Source of the DNA: an uncultured Bacteroidales bacterium
Lineage (GTDB): Bacteria > Bacteroidota > Bacteroidia > Bacteroidales > P3
Assembly (NCBI GenBank): GCA_900315335.1
Contig: OMYR01000028.1
Location: forward strand, 1-64,000
Reading direction: 5' to 3'
DNA: 64,000 nucleotides
Of this stretch, positions 35,775-44,842 are shown piece after piece. Under the pieces are notes generated by a model that saw only the letters and a list, made by a program, of their open reading frames with translations, made no database searches and had not been told where the DNA came from. Position numbers and translations under genes: made by a program. Within the stretch, counting starts at the first letter, position 1. Every line of letters begins with the position of its first letter.

Positions 35775-37628
35775 TTATCCGTTCATATTAAGTAAAAATT
35801 CTTCGTTGTTTCTCGTTGCCGCCATACGGGTCTTGATAAGTTCCATAGCCTCGTTAGGGGTCATATCGGCGATATAGTTACGAAGAATTAACATTCTATT
35901 GATAGCGTTGTCGGAAAGCAACAAGTCATCACGTCTTGTAGAAGAAGCAACCAAATCAACGGCAGGATAAACTCTCTTGTTGGAAAGTTTTCTATCCAAT
36001 TGCAATTCCATATTACCAGTACCTTTGAACTCTTCAAAGATAACTTCGTCCATTTTAGAGCCGGTCTCAATCAAAGCAGTGGCAATAATTGTAAGACTTC
36101 CGCCATTCTCAATATTTCTTGCAGCACCAAAAAAGCGTTTAGGCTTTTGCAAAGCGTTGGCTTCAACACCACCCGAAAGAACCTTGCCACTTGCAGGAGC
36201 AACAGTGTTATACGCACGGGCAAGTCTTGTTATGGAATCCAAGACAATGACAACATCGTGTCCGCATTCCACCATACGTTTGGCTTTCTCCAAAACAATA
36301 TTGGCAATCTTGACATGTCTTTCCGCAGGTTCGTCAAACGTTGAAGCAATAACTTCGGCATTAACCGTTCGTTGCATATCGGTAACCTCTTCGGGACGTT
36401 CGTCGATAAGCAAAACGATAAGATAAACATCCGGGTGGTTGGCAGCAATGGCGTTGGCAACTTCCTTCAAAAGAGTAGTCTTACCTGTTTTTGGAGGAGC
36501 GACAATCATAGCACGTTGTCCCTTACCAATAGGAGTAAATAAGTCAATGATACGCGTTGAAAGGCTTTCTGCTTGATGTCCCGTAAGGCGGAATTTTTCT
36601 TCCGGGAACAAAGGTGTAAGATATTCAAAAGGTATGCGGTCTCTTATGGATTCGGGTTTGCAGCCGTTTATACTCATTACATTAACCATTGGGAAGTATT
36701 TTTCGCCTTCTTTTGGTGGGCGAATCATTCCATGTACTGTGTCGCCGGTTTTAAGAGCGAAAAATTTGGCTTGTGAAATGGAGATGTAAATATCATCCGG
36801 AGAATTTAGATAATTATAATCGGAAGAACGCAAGAAACCATATCCGTCCGGCATAAGTTCCAAAACTCCTTCGGCTTCAACCAAACCTTCGACATCTGAT
36901 ACCAATACAGGCTTAGGCTCTGTTTGGGTACTTGGAGTAGGGGTTGGGGTGGAAGAGTTTTGAGTTTGTAGTGCAGGAGTTGTTGTATCGCTTGCGTTGT
37001 TGCCAGTGTTTGTCAAATTTTGGTTGGCTTTAATTGTAGGTTTGTTATCTACAATTTTTTGAAAAATATTTGACGTTACAGGCGTGCGTTTTGGTTGAAA
37101 ATCGGGAATATTCAACTCGTCGATTTTCGGTGTTTCGGGAAGTTTGGATACATTCAAATCCTTTACAATCTGTTGTTTTGCCTGAGAAAGTGTTTCTGTC
37201 GGAGCAGGTGCAGTGCTTGTTGAGTTTGCACTTTGTACATTTGAACCTGCTATCGGTTTGGGTTTTATATGTGTGCGAGGTCGCCTTGCAACGGTTTCAC
37301 TTTTTGGCTCATTGGTAGGTGTGGAAGCGTTGGCTTTTGCTTGCATTGTTTTATTGTCGTTAGAGTTTGTAGTTGAATTTGACTCTTTTGAGTTTTGTTC
37401 GCTCTTAGGTGGGCGGCCGCGTCTTTTTGTCGGTAAAGTAGGTGCTTGATTTGTCTCTGAGGCATTGCTTTGAGGGTTTATCGCTTGGAAATCCAAAATT
37501 TTATATATCAGTTCTTGCGTATCTGTCAAGCGTGCTGTCTTTGGTATATCCATTTGTTTTGCAATAGCCTTCAACTCCGGTAGAGATAACTGTTCAAGTT
37601 GTGCTTTATTATACATCATAATATGCAA
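35775..37628 (-). CDS. rho: Transcription termination factor Rho with long disordered insert
   Basis: 617 residues against about 420 for E. coli. A SAP-like start ([17 protein letters not shown]) is followed by about 190 residues rich in Pro, Thr, Ser, Asn and Gln with [12 protein letters not shown] AT-hook-like basic patches. Then comes the RNA-binding domain ([15 protein letters not shown]) and the RecA-like ATPase: P-loop [38 protein letters not shown], and the R loop. Rho is a hexameric RNA translocase that ends transcription. Long disordered inserts are known in Bacteroides Rho, where the region has been linked to phase separation. ATGs at codons 4 and 5 are alternative starts. Confidence 0.95.
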   Translation of the reverse strand: MHIMMYNKAQLEQLSLPELKAIAKQMDIPKTARLTDTQELIYKILDFQAINPQSNASETNQAPTLPTKRRGRPPKSEQNSKESNSTTNSNDNKTMQAKANASTPTNEPKSETVARRPRTHIKPKPIAGSNVQSANSTSTAPAPTETLSQAKQQIVKDLNVSKLPETPKIDELNIPDFQPKRTPVTSNIFQKIVDNKPTIKANQNLTNTGNNASDTTTPALQTQNSSTPTPTPSTQTEPKPVLVSDVEGLVEAEGVLELMPDGYGFLRSSDYNYLNSPDDIYISISQAKFFALKTGDTVHGMIRPPKEGEKYFPMVNVMSINGCKPESIRDRIPFEYLTPLFPEEKFRLTGHQAESLSTRIIDLFTPIGKGQRAMIVAPPKTGKTTLLKEVANAIAANHPDVYLIVLLIDERPEEVTDMQRTVNAEVIASTFDEPAERHVKIANIVLEKAKRMVECGHDVVIVLDSITRLARAYNTVAPASGKVLSGGVEANALQKPKRFFGAARNIENGGSLTIIATALIETGSKMDEVIFEEFKGTGNMELQLDRKLSNKRVYPAVDLVASSTRRDDLLLSDNAINRMLILRNYIADMTPNEAMELIKTRMAATRNNEEFLLNMNG

Positions 37629-37835
37629 TGATTAATTATTTGTTTTGCGTGATTTTATCTATCAAAATTGTTTTTCGGGATTGAATGATTCACTTCTTTG
37701 ATTCAAAGTGAAGTGTATTTGGAAAAACTTTTGGCAAAATTACAACTTTATTTTCAATCACAACATAAAAAACAAAAAAAAATAAACTTTTTTTGAAAAA
37801 AACTTGATACGCCTTTACACAATGAAAAAATTACT

Positions 37836-37843
37836 TAATTTTG
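37836..37843 (+). promoter_or_regulatory. Promoter -7 box
   Basis: TAATTTTG, about 90 bp upstream of the small membrane protein gene. The 306-bp gap shows nothing else beyond A/T-rich tracts. Confidence 0.45.
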
Positions 37844-37934
37844 CACTCCAAACAGAATACTCTATAACAATAATTCAATTGCAATTAGAGAAAAACATAA
37901 ATTAAAACTAATAAAAATTACATATTTTGCTCAA

Positions 37935-38414
37935 ATGGAAAGATATTTGCAAATAATCAAAATTTCGTGGCTTACAGCCTTAGTTTTGTCCATAGTTTTC
38001 ACAGTATTTACTACACTTGCCTTGTTTTTAATAGGTGATAATGCCGAATTAGTTAATGAAAAGAATTTTTTAGTGTGTGAGATTATTGGAATGGTGTTAA
38101 TAGTCATAATCGTCATATTCTCAGATAAACTTTTGAAAAAAAGAATAAAAAAACTGCATAACGTGGATTTAATTCAGAAACTTGTAAAATACAAAACATA
38201 TTATACTCGCCAAGTATTGTGTTACGTGGTTGTTTGCATCATTTGTTTTATTATGGTTATGATTACCAAACAGCATTTATGCTTGTTATTCGATGTTTTG
38301 GCGATACTTTTGATAATCGCACGCAGACCTAATTCTGTGAAAGTTAAGTTTGATTTGAATTTGACACAAGAAGAACTTTCAAAATTCAATCATATAAAAT
38401 TCACAACGAAGTAG
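37935..38414 (+). CDS. Hypothetical membrane protein
   Basis: 159 residues with four hydrophobic segments (about 12-34, 45-64, 93-111, 117-130) and a charged C-terminal tail. A Lys-rich loop lies between helices two and three. I do not recognise the family. It has its own promoter box and is followed 69 bp later by outer-membrane genes with a separate promoter. Confidence 0.6.
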   Translation: MERYLQIIKISWLTALVLSIVFTVFTTLALFLIGDNAELVNEKNFLVCEIIGMVLIVIIVIFSDKLLKKRIKKLHNVDLIQKLVKYKTYYTRQVLCYVVVCIICFIMVMITKQHLCLLFDVLAILLIIARRPNSVKVKFDLNLTQEELSKFNHIKFTTK

Positions 38415-38456
38415 CAAAAAAATCTGATTTTTAGTCCTTATAACGAAATTTCTTGT

Positions 38457-38464
38457 TATATTTG
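38457..38464 (+). promoter_or_regulatory. Promoter -7 box for the outer-membrane gene pair
   Basis: TATATTTG, a full match, 19 bp before the ATG at 38484. Confidence 0.6.
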
Positions 38465-38483
38465 CAAAATAAATTTAGAACTT

Positions 38484-39470
38484 ATGAATTATAAAAGATA
38501 CATCATTGCAATTCTTACTTCCATTGTTCTAATGGGTAGTGTAAATGCTCAAAGATACATAGAGAATGCTATTCGCCGTCCTGATGATAACAGAAACAAA
38601 ATCCGTTTAGGTCTTCGTGCAGGCTTTAATGTGAGTGATTTAACCTCTGCACAAGGATTGGATATTTGGAACGGCTTAAAATTTTGGGATATAACTCAGC
38701 AATATATCGGTATTACGGATACAAGAACCAAATTAGGCTTTAATGCAGGCTTGGTTGCACAATTGAAATTGACTAATCATTGGTTTGTTCAGTCAAGTTT
38801 GATTTATACTACCAAAGGTTACAAAATTCAATCGCAAGAAGTGGAAGTTGATGTTAATGCTCATTATGTTCAATTGCCCATAGAACTTATTTACAAATAT
38901 CCAGTCAAGGACTTTGATTTATTATTTTCTGCCGGCGCATTCTTGGGCGTTGGTGTTACAGGTATGACACATTTTACCGACCATTACGGAGAAGGAGCGA
39001 ACCCAAGAAAATTCCATGAAGGTTTGCAACAGCCTTTCATTGACGAAGAAGCAGGAATTTATAACTTGATTGGTTGCGATTTTACCGTTCATGGTGCCAA
39101 TGTTTATTGGGCAGACGATGATGATACTTTTCTTTCGGACGGCACTTATAGAATTGACGGCGGTTTGCAGTTAGGTTTGGGTTTTGAATACAAGGCTCTG
39201 CAATTTATGGTTAATTACCAGTTTTCTTTGACGCCGTTATACAATTATGATTACGATTTTTCAAATCGTTATATTGCAAAGGCAGAAAGAGAACACGCCA
39301 ATAATCCTAATCATCCTAATTACGGATTGTACTACAAGGAGAATGGTGAACCTTATCGCTCTTCTTTTGAATATTTTTCCCACGAAACGATGACTTCTCC
39401 ACGTCATCACGTTCTTATGTTCACTGTTTCATTTTTCTTTGATAAGTTTAAGCATAATTTGAAACTGTAA
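38484..39470 (+). CDS. Outer-membrane beta-barrel protein, PorT-like
   Basis: 328 residues with a signal peptide (cleavage near VNAQ-RY). Alternating hydrophobic strands follow: RLGLRAGFNVSDL, KLGFNAGLVAQLKL, FVQSSLIYTTKGYKI, ELIYKYPVKDFDLLFSAGAFLG, LGLGFEYKALQFMVNYQF. The layout fits PorT/outer-membrane-beta-barrel (OMP_b-brl) families of Bacteroidota. PorT proper belongs to the type IX secretion system, but this assignment is only by fold. Its stop codon shares a base with the next ATG. Confidence 0.75.
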   Translation: MNYKRYIIAILTSIVLMGSVNAQRYIENAIRRPDDNRNKIRLGLRAGFNVSDLTSAQGLDIWNGLKFWDITQQYIGITDTRTKLGFNAGLVAQLKLTNHWFVQSSLIYTTKGYKIQSQEVEVDVNAHYVQLPIELIYKYPVKDFDLLFSAGAFLGVGVTGMTHFTDHYGEGANPRKFHEGLQQPFIDEEAGIYNLIGCDFTVHGANVYWADDDDTFLSDGTYRIDGGLQLGLGFEYKALQFMVNYQFSLTPLYNYDYDFSNRYIAKAEREHANNPNHPNYGLYYKENGEPYRSSFEYFSHETMTSPRHHVLMFTVSFFFDKFKHNLKL

Positions 39471-40000
39471 TGAAAAAAATATTGTCAATATTGGCTGTTT
39501 TGATTGTTGCGAACACTTCATTTGCTCAGCAAAACGATACGTTGGTTAATGGTGTTGCAAAAAATGAGCGTACAATGGTGCATTCCTCGATGTCGTTTGG
39601 TAGAGATTTTTGTGGAAACAATTTTGCCGTAAGTAATTTCGGAGTGGATTATAGTCGAAAGATAAATCCGAAAACTACATTGTATGTCGGGGCTAATTTT
39701 TTCCATATCAATACCACCGATAATCTGATAGATAGAGCCCCGAGAAACAAAAATGCAGGTGCTATGTATGTTGGGGCATCATACGAGGTAAGTAAAAACT
39801 GTATTATAGGAGGTGATTTATTTTACAATGGACTTTATAATGCAATCGGCGGCGATTTTGCGTTTAGATATAATTTTTCGCAAGATAGTTTCTTTGAATT
39901 TTCCGCTACTTTTGCTCGCCAATTATCTCCTACGGGCTATCATTACCCCATCCCTTATGGGTACAATGATGTTTTCCATCCTTTCGTCTTGGGTTACTAA
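39470..40000 (+). CDS. Small predicted outer-membrane or periplasmic beta-strand protein
   Basis: 176 residues with a signal peptide (ends TSFAQQ). Strand-like segments (TTLYVGANFFHI, NAGAMYVGASYEV, CIIGGDLFYNGLYNAIGGDFAFRYNF) end in an aromatic C-terminus. Its start overlaps the stop of the barrel gene (TAATG), which implies coupling. The last 78 bp overlap, on the other strand, the 3' end of the methyltransferase gene; the C-terminus may have been rewritten by that convergence. Family not recognised. Confidence 0.6.
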   Translation: MKKILSILAVLIVANTSFAQQNDTLVNGVAKNERTMVHSSMSFGRDFCGNNFAVSNFGVDYSRKINPKTTLYVGANFFHINTTDNLIDRAPRNKNAGAMYVGASYEVSKNCIIGGDLFYNGLYNAIGGDFAFRYNFSQDSFFEFSATFARQLSPTGYHYPIPYGYNDVFHPFVLGY

Positions 40001-40594
40001 ATCGTTAAACAATCGAATGGCAGCGGTGTCTTTGTCGTTGCAATCTTCAAGAGCCACCTTGCCATACCAAAGAATGTTGTCGGCAAGAAGCAATCCGCCT
40101 TTTTCAAGTTTTTCAACCAAAAGAGGGTAGTAATTTGGGTAATGAAGTTTTTCGGCATCCAAAAAAATCAAATCATATTTGTTTTCAAGTGTAGGAATGA
40201 CTTCCAAACCTTGTCCGATGTATAAATTGATTTTGTTAATCACGTTGTTTTCAGAAAATTTCTTGATAAGAAAAGGTTTATATTCCTCCAATGCTTCTAT
40301 TGTATCGATTTTGCAATCTTCATTACTCGCCAAAGCAAAACAAGTTGTGGCGTAACCGGAAAAAGTACCGATTTCCAAAATCCTTTTAGGGTTCAAAATC
40401 TTGCAAATCATCATCAACAATTCTCCTTGCCAAGCACCGCTGACCATATTTGGCTTAATAAATTGCAGATACGTTTGACGCTCTAAATCGTGTAATATTT
40501 CGTTATTATTGCTATGGTGTTTGCTGCAATAATCTTCGATTCTTTTATCCACAAAAGGGTGAATTTGCTTTTCTTCTCTCTTTTTGTTTTCCAT
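39923..40594 (-). CDS. O-methyltransferase (catechol-type, SAM-dependent)
   Basis: 223 residues. Class I SAM motif ILEIGTFSGYATTCFALA near residue 78, IDTIEALEEYKPF, and the metal/catalytic stretch YDLIFLDAEKLHYPNYYPLLVEKLEKGGLLLADNILWYG in conserved order of methyltransferase family 3. Substrate cannot be told. It is the last gene on the minus strand after kamC, separated by a 225-bp repeat-filled gap, so it may not be part of the lysine cluster. Confidence 0.88.
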   Translation of the reverse strand: MENKKREEKQIHPFVDKRIEDYCSKHHSNNNEILHDLERQTYLQFIKPNMVSGAWQGELLMMICKILNPKRILEIGTFSGYATTCFALASNEDCKIDTIEALEEYKPFLIKKFSENNVINKINLYIGQGLEVIPTLENKYDLIFLDAEKLHYPNYYPLLVEKLEKGGLLLADNILWYGKVALEDCNDKDTAAIRLFNDLVTQDERMENIIVPIRDGVMIARRR

Positions 40595-40718
40595 TTTCTT
40601 AATTAAAAAAAATAAGATTTTAATTTCTTGGAAATTAATATGTTTTCGTATTTTATTGATGTGTTATATTAGTTGGTTAAACTATGATTTCAGTTTATTT
40701 ATTGCTGATATGCTTTTG

Positions 40719-40802
40719 CTAATGTTTAATATTATTTTACTGATTACTGAAACTAATTTACTAATGTTTAACACTAATTTACTAATCAGTGAAACTAATT
40801 TG
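40719..40802 (+). repeat. 21-bp repeat array (4 clear units)
   Basis: Units at 40719, 40740, 40761 and 40782; tails read TAATTTA, cores TGTTTAATATTAT, GATTACTGAAACTA, TGTTTAACACTAA and CAGTGAAACTAA. A fifth weaker unit runs into the kamC stop. This is the clearest example of different cores in one frame of identical spacing. Confidence 0.8.
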
Positions 40803-40819
40803 TGGATATTAGTTGAAAA

Positions 40820-42187
40820 TTAATTACAATTATTCAGCCAAGTTTCATCAACGCCAAGCAATCGGCAGAGATTTAACGCTTCTGTCGGAATTTCGTTTGA
40901 TGTGTCTTCGATTAGTGAATAATCAATATTGTCGGATAGATTGGCTATGCTTATAGGTGGAGTTAAATTTTTATTAATAAATCCTTTAACTCTCATTCTT
41001 AGACATGAAGCGGTGATGTTTGAGTAGTGAGTGGTAACAACTGCAAAAGAATTTCCGAGATTTACCGTTGTGATAAAACCGTTTAACAATTTTATACCCT
41101 CGATAGGGTTGGTTGTTCGGGCAAGCTCATCGGCTAAAATCAAGAAGCGTTTTTTTGTCTTTATTTGTTTGACGATGTTGTTAAGGGTAAGTATTTCGGA
41201 AGCGAATGATGAAAGTCCTTGATTTTCATCTTGATTGTCTCCAATAGATGTTAAAATGCCTTCGGTTAGACAAATATCCGCACTTTCGCTTGCAACGAAA
41301 AATCCGAATTGAGCAAGATATTGATTAAGGGCGAGTGTTTTGAGTATAACCGTTTTGCCAGCCATATTTGCACCAGTTATAAGCATTGTGCGGTTATCAA
41401 TATTTATGTCGATAGGTTGAAATGTCTTTCCGTGTTTTTTAAGATGTTCTTGAACGATAGGGTTGAACATTTTTTTGTAAGTAATAACCGAATCATTGAT
41501 TTTCGGCTGTGTCAAATTGAACAATACATTTAGTTCCGCTTTTGCAATAGATATATCCAAAAGTGCTATTTGGCTGACGGCTTTTTGTAATTCGGCGATT
41601 TTAGGACGGATTTTGCTGCAAATTTCTTCTCTTACAATACTTTCTATTTCAAGTATTTCATTATAGATATTTGCAACTTTATTATCGTCTGTTTGTTTTA
41701 GTTTTTCAAACTCACTACGCAGGCTTGAAAGACGAGAATCATAAGCATTATAAACATAGAATTGTCGCACTTTATTACCTTCCGGGTCAAGCAAGTTTAT
41801 TATGTCTGTAAATTCATTTAACAAAAAATCTTTGCAATCTAAATTTTTCAGCAGTTTGTTAAGTTCGCAGCAAGCAAGACAAAACGCTTTTATCTCAAAA
41901 AGTCCGATGTCGTCCAAAATTTCATTTCTTTCAATAAGTTTTAATGAACCTGTGATATTATGAATGTCATAGAGAACACATTCTAAAAGCATTTTTTCGT
42001 TGTTATTAATAGAAGAGAGAAATTTTTGACATTTCGATGTAAGTTCGTATTGCTTGGTCAAAAAATCTTTATCTGTCGAAAATTCCATATTAAACAACAT
42101 ATCTCGTCCCATTGAAGTCTTGATAACAAGGTGTTCATACATCGCTTTGAGTTGTGCGTTCTCGTTAATGGCTTGTTTGAAATTCAT
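40820..42187 (-). CDS. kamC: KamC, MutS-like ATPase of the lysine 5,6-aminomutase reactivation system
   Basis: 455 residues. The C-terminal half is a MutS-type ABC ATPase: Walker A ITGANMAGKTVILKT near residue 273, signature region LSSFASEILTLNNIV, Walker B FLILADELARTTNPIEG, and a His switch (VVTTHYSN). A coiled, helical core precedes it, without the mismatch-recognition domain. Such proteins sit in lysine-fermentation clusters and are annotated as ATPase partner of KamB, proposed to restore inactivated coenzyme-B12-dependent lysine 5,6-aminomutase. It is 84 bp downstream of kamB. Confidence 0.85.
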   Translation of the reverse strand: MNFKQAINENAQLKAMYEHLVIKTSMGRDMLFNMEFSTDKDFLTKQYELTSKCQKFLSSINNNEKMLLECVLYDIHNITGSLKLIERNEILDDIGLFEIKAFCLACCELNKLLKNLDCKDFLLNEFTDIINLLDPEGNKVRQFYVYNAYDSRLSSLRSEFEKLKQTDDNKVANIYNEILEIESIVREEICSKIRPKIAELQKAVSQIALLDISIAKAELNVLFNLTQPKINDSVITYKKMFNPIVQEHLKKHGKTFQPIDINIDNRTMLITGANMAGKTVILKTLALNQYLAQFGFFVASESADICLTEGILTSIGDNQDENQGLSSFASEILTLNNIVKQIKTKKRFLILADELARTTNPIEGIKLLNGFITTVNLGNSFAVVTTHYSNITASCLRMRVKGFINKNLTPPISIANLSDNIDYSLIEDTSNEIPTEALNLCRLLGVDETWLNNCN

Positions 42188-42271
42188 AATTTTTATTGTG
42201 AAAATATATTGGAAAAATAATTTTGAAGTGCTGAAATAATAATTTTTTTATATATCTTATATATTTAATTT

Positions 42272-43282
42272 TCAATTGTTAATTTCTCTTATATTATGTA
42301 TTGGTAGAGGTATTTTTTCTCTAAGTTTTTTTAATGCAGTATCACTATCTACTCTGAAACCTTGTGGCGAAAATGGATTGAAAGTAATAGCCAAAAGATT
42401 AGTTTTATGTAAGCATTGAATTTTTCCACCATTGCGAAGAAAGTTATGTATATTTAGTTCATTGGTAAATATATGGGTAAAATCTTTTGTAATAAGTGTA
42501 AATTCGTTTTTGTCTTTTTGTGTTGCGATTAGTTCCAAAAGTTTATCGGTAATCATTCCGGGTATAAATAAAGTCTTTGATTTGGAAAATATTACTTCTT
42601 TGTATTTTTGTAACATCAACATCGAGGGAATTTTTAAGTCAATCAATTCATTGTTTTCGCTGATAGCAAAAACGCCGTGTTTAATACTAAATAACTGTTC
42701 TTTAATACTGCCGTCGTATTTAGGGAGTTTAGTCATTTCGTAAATGAAAGCAGTTTTTTGAACAATCTTATCTATTGAGGCGGAAACCACAGCACCGGTG
42801 GAAAGAATCATAGCTTCGGTGATAGAGGGGGAGGCAAAAGATTTTCTTGATAAAGCACCGTCAATTAAGCAAATATCACTTTTGTCTGCCATATAATCTA
42901 TTAATTGTTTCAATCTTATGGTGTCTGTTGGTCCCGAAAGCATAACGTTTCCAAAAGATTTGGTGCGAGCGGTAACCAATCTGCCCAAAGATGTTCCGTA
43001 ATGCGAAACATCTTCAACGGCTGAAACAATCTCTTTTTGAGGATACAATTTTTCGGAAGTAACAAAAAGAGAGTCAGGATACATAAACACACGAGGTTTG
43101 GAAGTCTGCGTAACTTGGTCTAATGTTTCACCGTCTATACCAATCGAAGTAACGGCAATTCTTTTATTATAATCGTTCAGACGCTTGATAACATAATTCA
43201 AAACCTCAGTCTTGCCGGCATTTTTCTGCATACCGACAAAAGATATACTTTTGTAATTCAATAGATTTGAAATAAAAGGCAT
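42272..43282 (-). CDS. kamB: KamB, P-loop protein of lysine 5,6-aminomutase reactivation
   Basis: 336 residues. A P-loop is at the N-terminus (VGMQKNAGKTEVLNYVI, about residue 17-33). It then has VTSIGIDGETLD, a DxxLxRKSFASPSITEAMILSTGAVVS segment and a C-terminal alpha/beta region. Its position between kamA and kamC matches lysine-fermentation clusters, where KamB and KamC are thought to reactivate the B12-dependent aminomutase. kamA, 153 bp upstream, is separated from it by a terminator, so kamBC probably has its own promoter or depends on read-through. Confidence 0.83.
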   Translation of the reverse strand: MPFISNLLNYKSISFVGMQKNAGKTEVLNYVIKRLNDYNKRIAVTSIGIDGETLDQVTQTSKPRVFMYPDSLFVTSEKLYPQKEIVSAVEDVSHYGTSLGRLVTARTKSFGNVMLSGPTDTIRLKQLIDYMADKSDICLIDGALSRKSFASPSITEAMILSTGAVVSASIDKIVQKTAFIYEMTKLPKYDGSIKEQLFSIKHGVFAISENNELIDLKIPSMLMLQKYKEVIFSKSKTLFIPGMITDKLLELIATQKDKNEFTLITKDFTHIFTNELNIHNFLRNGGKIQCLHKTNLLAITFNPFSPQGFRVDSDTALKKLREKIPLPIHNIREINN

Positions 43283-43378
43283 ATTTTTGGATTATTCAAT
43301 AAATTCTATCAAATTCGCTGAACTTTGATTGTAATAATCTGTTTTGCAGTTGTGAAGAATGATGTTTAATATTCAAAA

Positions 43379-43416
43379 TAAAACGCCGTCTTATTATTTT
43401 GCAAAACGGCGTTTTA
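43379..43416 (-). terminator. Terminator between kamA and kamB
   Basis: TAAAACGCCGT (43379-43389) and ACGGCGTTTTA (43406-43416), a perfect 11-bp stem with T tracts on either strand, 20 bp after the kamA stop. It would end or reduce kamA transcription before kamBC. Confidence 0.85.
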
Positions 43417-43435
43417 CTGAAAATAAATTCAATTA

Positions 43436-44689
43436 TTAACGGTTTTTGTTTCTTTCGTGGCGTTCCAAATCCTTTGGTTCCATAGCCATTCTCTTGTTTT
43501 CCAACAAAGAAAGCACGCCTTCCTGTTCGATTTCTTCGCCTTTAAGGAAATCAACATCGCAATTGCCCGGAGTGTAGTTGCTAGGTTCGGTATAAGTTGT
43601 GATAACACCTTCGTAGTTACGCAAAACAACTTTGCCCGGAGCCTGCGAAATAACGTATTGTGGCATAACAGGTGTTTTTCCACCACCACCGGGAGCGTCG
43701 ATTACAAATGTTGGAACGGCATATCCGGATGTGTGTCCTCTCAAACCTTCCATTATTTCTATGCCTTTTGAAACCGTTGTACGGAAATGTTCCAAGCCCA
43801 TAGACAAGTCGCATTGGTAGATATAATATGGACGAACACGCATATACACAAGTCTTTGTACCAATTTACGCATAACTCTGACATCGTCATTCACACCTCT
43901 TAACAATACGCTTTGATTACCCAAAGGAATACCTGCATTTGCCAATTTTGCACAAGCCTCTTTCGCTTCTTCTGTGCATTCATTAGGGTGATTGAAATGT
44001 GTATTCAACCAAATAGGGTGATATTTCTTCAACATATTACATAAATCGTCTGTAATACGCATAGGGCAAACAACAGGAGTTCTTGAACCCAAACGAATAA
44101 TCTCAACATGAGGAATTTGTCTTAGTCGGGAAATAATACTCTCTAACATAGCATCGCTTACCATTAAGCAATCGCCACCCGAAAGCAATACATCGCGAAT
44201 TTGCGGAGTTCTTGCAATGTAATCTATTCCTGCTTGGATTCTATCTTGTGCCACGTTGGCATCGTGTTGTCCGGCAAAACGTCTGCGAGTACAGTGTCTG
44301 CAATACATAGAACACATATCCGTGATTAAGAATAAGCATCTGTCCGGATAGCGGTGAGTTATGCCGGGAACAGGAGAGTCCTCGTCTTCGTGTAATGGGT
44401 CTAATAAATCGGCTTCTGATTGATGCGTTTCTTTTATTGTAGGTATGGCTTGCAAACGTATAGGATCATTAGGATTATTGGGGTCAATATGAGAAAGATA
44501 ATAAGGAGTGATAGCCATACGCAATGTTTTCAACGCAGCTTTTACACCTTCTTCCTCTTCTTCTGTTAATTTGACGTACTTTTTCAACTCATCAAGAGTC
44601 TCAATTCTGTTTTTGACCTGCCAATGCCAATCATTCCATTGTTCGTCAGAAACGTTAGGAAATAATTCTTTTCTTCTATCTACTTGCAT
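43436..44689 (-). CDS. kamA: L-lysine 2,3-aminomutase
   Basis: 417 residues from MQVDRRKELFPNVSDEQW, matching the ~416-residue clostridial enzyme; the longer ORF start 16 codons upstream would coincide with the promoter box. The radical-SAM [4Fe-4S] motif CSMYCRHCTRRR lies near residue 120, then LLSGGDCLMVSD, RLGSRTPVVCPMRI and the PLP lysine region PTFVIDAPGGGGKTP. It converts L-lysine to L-beta-lysine, the first step of lysine fermentation. Promoter on the minus strand at 44735-44742; terminator at 43379. Confidence 0.95.
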   Translation of the reverse strand: MQVDRRKELFPNVSDEQWNDWHWQVKNRIETLDELKKYVKLTEEEEEGVKAALKTLRMAITPYYLSHIDPNNPNDPIRLQAIPTIKETHQSEADLLDPLHEDEDSPVPGITHRYPDRCLFLITDMCSMYCRHCTRRRFAGQHDANVAQDRIQAGIDYIARTPQIRDVLLSGGDCLMVSDAMLESIISRLRQIPHVEIIRLGSRTPVVCPMRITDDLCNMLKKYHPIWLNTHFNHPNECTEEAKEACAKLANAGIPLGNQSVLLRGVNDDVRVMRKLVQRLVYMRVRPYYIYQCDLSMGLEHFRTTVSKGIEIMEGLRGHTSGYAVPTFVIDAPGGGGKTPVMPQYVISQAPGKVVLRNYEGVITTYTEPSNYTPGNCDVDFLKGEEIEQEGVLSLLENKRMAMEPKDLERHERNKNR

Positions 44690-44734
44690 AGTTTTATGTT
44701 TTTTTATTCTTTTCTTATTCTGAATTCTGAATTG

Positions 44735-44812
44735 CAAAGTTATGAATTTTTTGCAACATACTCATTATAAATTGCCAAAATATTATTTTTACTAAAATAA
44801 TTTGTAAATTTG
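44735..44812. promoter_or_regulatory. Divergent promoter boxes for kamA and xseA
   Basis: The minus-strand TAACTTTG (44735-44742) is 45 bp before the chosen kamA ATG. The plus-strand TAAATTTG (44805-44812) is 30 bp before xseA. Both match TAnnTTTG. Confidence 0.6.
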
Positions 44813-44842
44813 CAAATCTCAAAAGAGAATTGAAAATAAGTA

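Noticed and set aside
40719..40802. Repeat arrays as possible CRISPR
   Set aside because: The units are contiguous and degenerate with no unique spacers and no cas genes nearby.
40584..40823. 79-codon plus-strand ORF of repeated Leu/Ile/Asn heptads
   Set aside because: It is simply the translation of the 21-bp repeat array in a gap, with no promoter or start context.
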